DNA of 64,000 bases from the NCBI GenBank assembly GCA_028564925.1, contig CM053030.1, forward strand, positions 2,317,561-2,381,560, given 5' to 3'. A program made the position numbers and the translations under genes. Numbering within the stretch: position 1 is the first letter of the stretch; each line of letters opens with the position of its first letter. Source of the stretch: Lithobates sylvaticus (taxonomy: Eukaryota; Chordata; Amphibia; Anura; Ranidae). The notes beneath the pieces were generated by a model. The model was not told the DNA's origin. It searched no databases and worked only from the letters and a program-made list of their open reading frames with translations. This document shows positions 57,801-64,000 of this stretch, one piece after another.

Positions 57801-59834
57801 ACTCATCCGTGCCACATCAGTGTTCATCTGTGCAACATCAGTGCTCATCCGTGACACATCAGTGCTCATCTATGCCACATCAGTACTCATCCGTGCCACA
57901 TCAGTACTCATCTGTGCCACATGAGTGCTCATCTGTGCAACATCAGTGCTCATCCGTGCAACATCAGTGCTCATCCGTGCCACATCAGTGCTCATCCATG
58001 CCACATCAGTACTCATCCGTGCCACATCAGTACTCATCTGTGCCACATCAGTGCTCATCTGTGCAACATCAGTGCTCATCCGTGCAACATCAGTGCTCCT
58101 CCGTGCCAAATTAGTGCTCATCCGTGCCACATCAGTGCTCATCCATGCCACATCAGTGCTCATCCATGCCACATCAGTACTCATCCGTGCCACATCAGTG
58201 CTCATCTGTGCAACATCAGTGCTCATCCGTGCCAAATTAGTGCTCATCCGTTCCACATCAGTGCTCATCCATGCCACATCAGTACTCATCCGTGCCACAT
58301 CAGTGTTCATCTGTGCAACATCAGTGCTCATCCATGACACATCAGTGCTCATCCATGCCACATCAGTACTCATCCGTGCCACATCAGTACTCATCTGTGC
58401 CACATCAGTGCTCATCTGTGCAACATCAGTGCTCATCCGTGCAACATCAGTGCTCATCCGTGCCAAATTAGTGCTCATCCGTGCCACATCAGTGCTCATC
58501 CATGCCACATCAGTGCTCATCCATGCCACATCAGTACTCATCCGTGCCACATCAGTGCTCATCTGTGCAACATCAGTGCTCATCCGTGCCAAATTAGTGC
58601 TCATCCGTGCCACATCAGTGCTCATCCATGCCACATCAGTGCTCATCCATGCCACATCAGTGCTCATCCATGCCACATCAGTACTCATCCGTGCCACATC
58701 AGTACTCATCCGTGCCACATCAGTGCTCATCTGTGCCACATCAGTGCTCATCCGTGCAACATCAGTGCTCATCCGTGCCAAATTAGTGCTCATCCGTGCC
58801 ACATCAGTGCTCATCCATGCCACATCAGTGCTCATCCATGCCACATCAGTACTCATCCGTGCCACATCAGTGTTCATCTGTGTAACATCAGTGCTCATCC
58901 ATGACACATCAGTGCTCATCCATGCCACATCAGTACTCATCCGTGCCACATCAGTGCTCATCTGTGCAACATCAGTGCTCATCTGTGCAACATCAGTGCT
59001 CATCCGTGCCAAATTAGTGCTCATCCATGCCACATCAGTGCTCATCCATGCCACATCAGTGCTCATCCATGCCACATCAGTACTCATCCGTGCCACATCA
59101 GTGTTCATCTGTGCAACATCAGTGCTCATCCATGACACATCAGTGCTCATCCATGCCACATCAGTACTCATCCGTGCCACATCAGTGTTCATCTGTGCAA
59201 CATCAGTGCTCATCCGTGCCACATCAGTACTCATCCGTGCCACATCAGTACTCATCTGTGCCACATCAGTGCTCATCTGTGCAACATCAGTGCTCATCCG
59301 TGCCACATCAGTGCTCATCCATGCCACATCAGTGCTCATCCGTGCCACATCAGTACTCATCTGTGCCACATCAGTGCTCATCTGTGCAACATCAGTGCTC
59401 ATCCGTGCCAAATTAGTGCTCATCCGTGCCACATCAGTGCTCATCCATGCCACATCAGTGCTCATCCGTGCCACATCAGTACTCATCCGTGCCACATCAG
59501 TGTTCATCTGTGCAACATGAGTGCTCATCCGTGCCACATCAGTACTCATCCGTGCCACATCAGTACCCATCCGTGCCACATCAGTGCTCATCTGTGCCAC
59601 ATCAGTACTCATCCGTGCCACATTAGTGCTCATCCATACCATTCCGTGTCACATTAGTACTCATCCGTGTCACATCAGTACTCATCCGTGCCACATTAGT
59701 GCTCATCCGTGTCACATCAGTACTCATCCGTGCCACATCAGTGCCCATCCGTGCCACATTAGTGCTCATCCATGCCACATCAGTGCTTATCCGTGCCACA
59801 TCAGTGCTCATCCGTGTCACATCAGTACTCATCC
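54828..59834 (+). repeat. 5,007-bp higher-order repeat, copy B
   Basis: Copy B matches copy A position by position at an offset of 5,007 bp wherever I compared, including the odd short unit CATACCATTCCGTGTCAC (near 54630 and 59637). Scattered single-base differences are present. Confidence 0.9.
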
Positions 59835-62800
59835 GCGGCACATCAGTGCTCATCCGTGTCACATTAGTACTCATCCATACCACATTAGTACTCATCCGTG
59901 CCACATTAGTGCTCATCGGTGCCACATCAGTACTCATCCATACCACATCAGTACTTATCCGTGCCACATCAGTACTCATCAGTGGCACATCAGTACTCAT
60001 CCGTGGCACATCAGTGATCATCCGTGTCACATCAGTATTCATCCGTGCCACATTAGTACTCATCTGTGTCACATCAGTAATCATCAGTGCCACATCAGTG
60101 CTCATCCGTGCCACATCAGTACTCATCCATGCCACATCAGTACTCATCCGTGGCACATCAGTACTCATCCGTAACACATCAGTGCTCATCCGTGCCACAT
60201 CAGTGCTCATCCGTGCCACGTCAGTGCTCATCCGTGCCACATCAGTGCTCGTCCGTGCCACATGAGTGCTCATCCGTGCCACATTAGTGCTCATCCTTGC
60301 CACATCAGTACTCATCAGTGCCACATCAGTGCTCATCCGTGCCACATCAGTGCTCATCTGTGCCACATCAGTGCTCATCCGTGCCACATCAGTACTCATC
60401 TGTGCCACATCAGTGCTCATCCGTGCCACATTAGTACTCATCCGTGCAACATCAGTGCTCATCCGTGCCACATCAGTTCTCATCCGTGCCACATTAGTGC
60501 TCATCCGTGCCACATCAGTGCCCATCCGTGCCACATCAGTGCCCATCCGTGCCACATCAGTGCTCATCTGTGCCACATCAGTGCTCATCCGTGCCACATT
60601 AGTACTCATCTGTGCCACATCAGTGCTCATCCGTGCCACATCAGTACTCATCCGTGCCACATCAGTACTCATCCATACCACATTAGTACTCATCCGTGAA
60701 ACATTAGTGCTCATCGGTGCCACATCAGTACTCATCCGTGCCACATTAGTGCTCATCGCTGCCACATCAGTACTTATCCGTGTCACATCAGTACTCATCC
60801 GCGCCACATCAGTGCTCATCCGTGCCACATTAGTACTCATCCATACCACATTAGTACTCATCCATACCACATTAGTACTCATCCGTGCCACATTAGTACT
60901 CATCCGTGCCACATCAGTGCTCATCCGTTCCACATCAGTGCTCATCCATGCCACATCAGTACTCATCATGCCACATCAGTACTCATCCATACCACATCAG
61001 TGCTCATCCGTGCCACATCAGTACTCATCCGTAACACATCAGTACTCATCCATACCACATTAGTGCTCATCCGTGCCACATCAGTGCCCATGCGTGCCAC
61101 ATTAGTGCTAATTCGTGCCACATCAGTGCTCATCCATGCCACATCAGTGCTCATCCGTGGCACATCAGTGCTCATTCGTGACACATCAGTGCTCATCTGT
61201 GCAACATCAGTACTCATCCGTGCCACATCAGTGCTCATCCATGCCACATCAGTACTCATCCGTGCCACATCAGTGCTCATTCCGTGCCACATCAGTACTC
61301 ATCCATGCCACATCAGTGCTCATCCATGCCACATCAATGCTCATCCATGCCAAATTAGTGCTCATCCATGCCACATCAGTACTCATCAGTGCCAAATCAG
61401 TGCTCATCCGTGCCACATCAGTGCTCATCAGTGCCACATCAGTGCTCATCCATGCCAAATCAGTACTCATCCGTGCCAAATTAGTGCTCATCTGTGCCAC
61501 ATCAGTGCTCATCCATGACACATCAGTGCTCATCCATGCCACATCAGTACTCATCCGTGCCACATCAGTACTCATCTGTGCCACATCAGTGCTCATCCGT
61601 GCAACATCAGTGCTCATCCGTGCCAAATTAGTGCTCATCCGTGCCACATCAGTGCTCATCCATGCCACATCAGTGCTCATCCATGCCACATCAGTGCTCA
61701 TCCATGCCACATCAGTACTCATCCGTGCCACATCAGTACTCATCTGTGCCACATCAGTGCTCATCCGTGCAACATCAGTGCTCATCCGTGCCAAATTAGT
61801 GCTCATCAGTGCCACATCAGTGCTCATCCATGCCACATCAGTGCTCATCCATGCCACATCAGTACTCATCCGTGCCACATCAGTGCTCATCTGTGCAACA
61901 TCAGTGCTCATCCGTGCCAAATTAGTGCTCATCCGTGCCACATCAGTGCTCATCCATGCCACATCAGTGCTCATCCATGCCACATCAGTGCTCATCCATG
62001 CCACATCAGTTCTCATCCGTGCCACATCAGTGCTCATCCATGCCACATCAGTGCTCATCCATGCCACATCAGTGCTCATCCATGCCACATCAGTACTCAT
62101 CCGTGCCACATCAGTACTCATCTGTGCCACATCAGTGCTCATCCGTGCAACATCAGTGCTCATCCGTGCCAAATTAGTGCTCATCCGTGCCACATCAGTG
62201 CTCATCCATGCCACATCAGTGCTCATCCATGCCACATCAGTACTCATCTGTGCAACATCAGTGCTCATCTGTGCAACATCAGTGCTCATCCGTGCCAAAT
62301 TAGTGCTCATCCGTGCCACATCAGTGCTCATCCATGCCACATCAGTGCTCATCCATGCCACATCAGTGCTCATCCATGCCACATCAGTACTCATCCGTGC
62401 CACATCAGTACTCATCTGTGCCACATCAGTGCTCATCTGTGCCACATCAGTGCTCATCCGTGCAACATCAGTGCTCATCCGTGCCAAATTAGTGCTCATC
62501 CGTGCCACATCAGTGCTCATCCATGCCACATCAGTACTCATCCGTGCCACATCAGTGTTCATCTGTGCAACATCAGTGCTCATCCATGACACATCAGTGC
62601 TCATCCATGCCACATCAGTACTCATCCGTGCCACATCAGTACTCATCTGTGCCACATCAGTGCTCATCTGTGCAACATCAGTGCTCATCTGTGCAACATC
62701 AGTGCTCATCCGTGCCACATCAGTACTCATCCGTGCCACATCAGTGTTCATCCGTGCCACATCAGTGCTCATCCATGCCACATCAGTGCTCATCCGTGCC

Positions 62801-64000
62801 ACATCAGTACTCATCCGTGCCACATCAGTGTTCATCTGTGCAACATCAGTGCTCATCCGTGACACATCAGTGCTCATCTATGCCACATCAGTACTCATCC
62901 GTGCCACATCAGTACTCATCTGTGCCACATTAGTGCTCATCTGTGCAACATCAGTGCTCATCCGTGCAACATCAGTGCTCATCCGTGCCACATCAGTGCT
63001 CATCCATGCCACATCAGTACTCATCCGTGCCACATCAGTACTCATCTGTGCCACATCAGTGCTCATCTGTGCAACATCAGTGCTCATCCGTGCAACATCA
63101 GTGCTCCTCCGTGCCAAATTAGTGCTCATCCGTGCCACATCAGTGCTCATCCATGCCACATCAGTGCTCATCCATGCCACATCAGTACTCATCCGTGCCA
63201 CATCAGTGCTCATCTGTGCAACATCAGTGCTCATCCGTGCCAAATTAGTGCTCATCCGTACCACATCAGTGCTCATCCATGCCACATCAGTACTCATCCG
63301 TGCCACATCAGTGTTCATCTGTGCAACATCAGTGCTCATCCATGACACATCAGTGCTCATCCATGCCACATCAGTACTCATCCGTGCCACATCAGTACTC
63401 ATCTGTGCCACATCAGTGCTCATCTGTGCAACATCAGTGCTCATCCGTGCAACATCAGTGCTCATCCGTGCCAAATTAGTGCTCATCCGTGCCACATCAG
63501 TGCTCATCCATGCCACATCAGTGCTCATCCATGCCACATCAGTACTCATCCGTGCCACATCAGTGCTCATCTGTGCAACATCAGTGCTCATCCGTGCCAA
63601 ATTAGTGCTCATCCGTGCCACATCAGTGCTCATCCATGCCACATCAGTGCTCATCCATGCCACATCAGTGCTCATCCATGCCACATCAGTACTCATCCGT
63701 GCCACATCAGTACTCATCCGTGCCACATCAGTGCTCATCTGTGCCACATCAGTGCTCATCCGTGCAACATCAGTGCTCATCCGTGCCAAATTAGTGCTCA
63801 TCCGTGCCACATCAGTGCTCATCCATGCCACATCAGTGCTCATCCATGCCACATCAGTACTCATCCGTGCCACATCAGTGTTCATCTGTGTAACATCAGT
63901 GCTCATCCATGACACATCAGTGCTCATCCATGCCACATCAGTACTCATCCGTGCCACATCAGTGCTCATCTGTGCAACATCAGTGCTCATCTGTGCAACA
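59835..64000 (+). repeat. 5,007-bp higher-order repeat, copy C, cut by the window edge
   Basis: Copy C follows copy B at the same offset until a one-base insertion (GCTCATTCCG near 61280), after which the offset is 5,008 bp. About 4.2 kb of it is visible. Confidence 0.9.

Larger units (their letters stand above)
47166..64000 (+). repeat. 21-bp satellite array, about 800 units, continues past the window
   Basis: The unit is GCCACATCAGTGCTCATCCG plus T, with position variants: CATTAGT/CATCAGT, GTACTC/GTGCTC, CCAT/CCGT/CTGT, CAACATC and CAAATTAG. Unit length is seven codons with no obligatory stop, so frames of up to 1,095 codons stay open on both strands. These encode Ala-Thr-Ser-Val-Leu-Ile-Arg-type heptads purely from the repeat, and I do not call them genes. 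From 48300 onward the array shows higher-order duplications of 1,281 bp and 5,007 bp. Confidence 0.97.

Noticed and set aside
47143-63990. Long heptad-repeat frames on both strands of the 21-bp satellite
   Set aside because: Unit length is seven codons and lacks stops, so both strands stay open by default. No signal peptide, start context or unique domain is present at either end.

Overview
This window reads as non-coding DNA from a frog genome, most likely a ranid. The organism call rests on interspersed repeats that I recognise from memory as typical of ranid assemblies: the 3251-4425 element, the TA-flanked element at 18602-18969, the TTA-flanked elements at 15254 and 17639, and the CAGGGGAGGGCT-ended hAT elements at 25044 and 26082. 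No database was searched. I found no protein-coding gene, tRNA or rRNA that I can support. The very long open frames on both strands lie inside tandem arrays whose units carry no stop codon, and I treat them as artefacts.

By my own tally of boundaries, about four fifths of the 64 kb is tandem repeat. In order: a 2.4-kb polypyrimidine tract (1-2405); a 12-bp and a CATCAGTGC-type minisatellite inside a frog repeat (3640-4112); a 16-bp family in four blocks separated by copies of one spacer (4691-12605); a 24-bp minisatellite inside a hAT element (13258-13975); a 74-bp array (14238-18175); a 28-bp array (18515-20185); GATT-type low complexity (20505-21735); a CCAAT-bearing 16/32-bp array (22755-24155); two more minisatellites inside hAT elements (25145-25303, 26405-27440); a 33-bp array (28067-35630); a 30-bp array in three blocks (36298-43160); a 41-bp array (44695-46600); and a 21-bp satellite from about 47166 to the right edge, which runs out of the window.

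Mobile elements sit in and between these arrays. Three non-autonomous hAT elements have 8-bp target duplications, two of them perfect. Their interiors contain minisatellites built on one shared core. A Harbinger-like and a TA-flanked element have inserted cleanly into existing arrays, which gives a relative age order. A Tc1/mariner 3' fragment lies at 4430-4690. The 21-bp satellite is organised into a 5,007-bp higher-order repeat present in two full copies and one partial copy. Its variant sites are shared in conflicting combinations among the copies, which suggests ongoing exchange.

The remaining unique-looking stretches (2406-3250, 12606-13117, 18176-18514, 21736-22754, 24156-25035, 25665-26073, 27551-28066, 35631-36297, 43161-44694, 46601-47165) hold no gene I can defend. 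The main interest is structural: how minisatellites start inside transposons, grow, and acquire higher-order structure.
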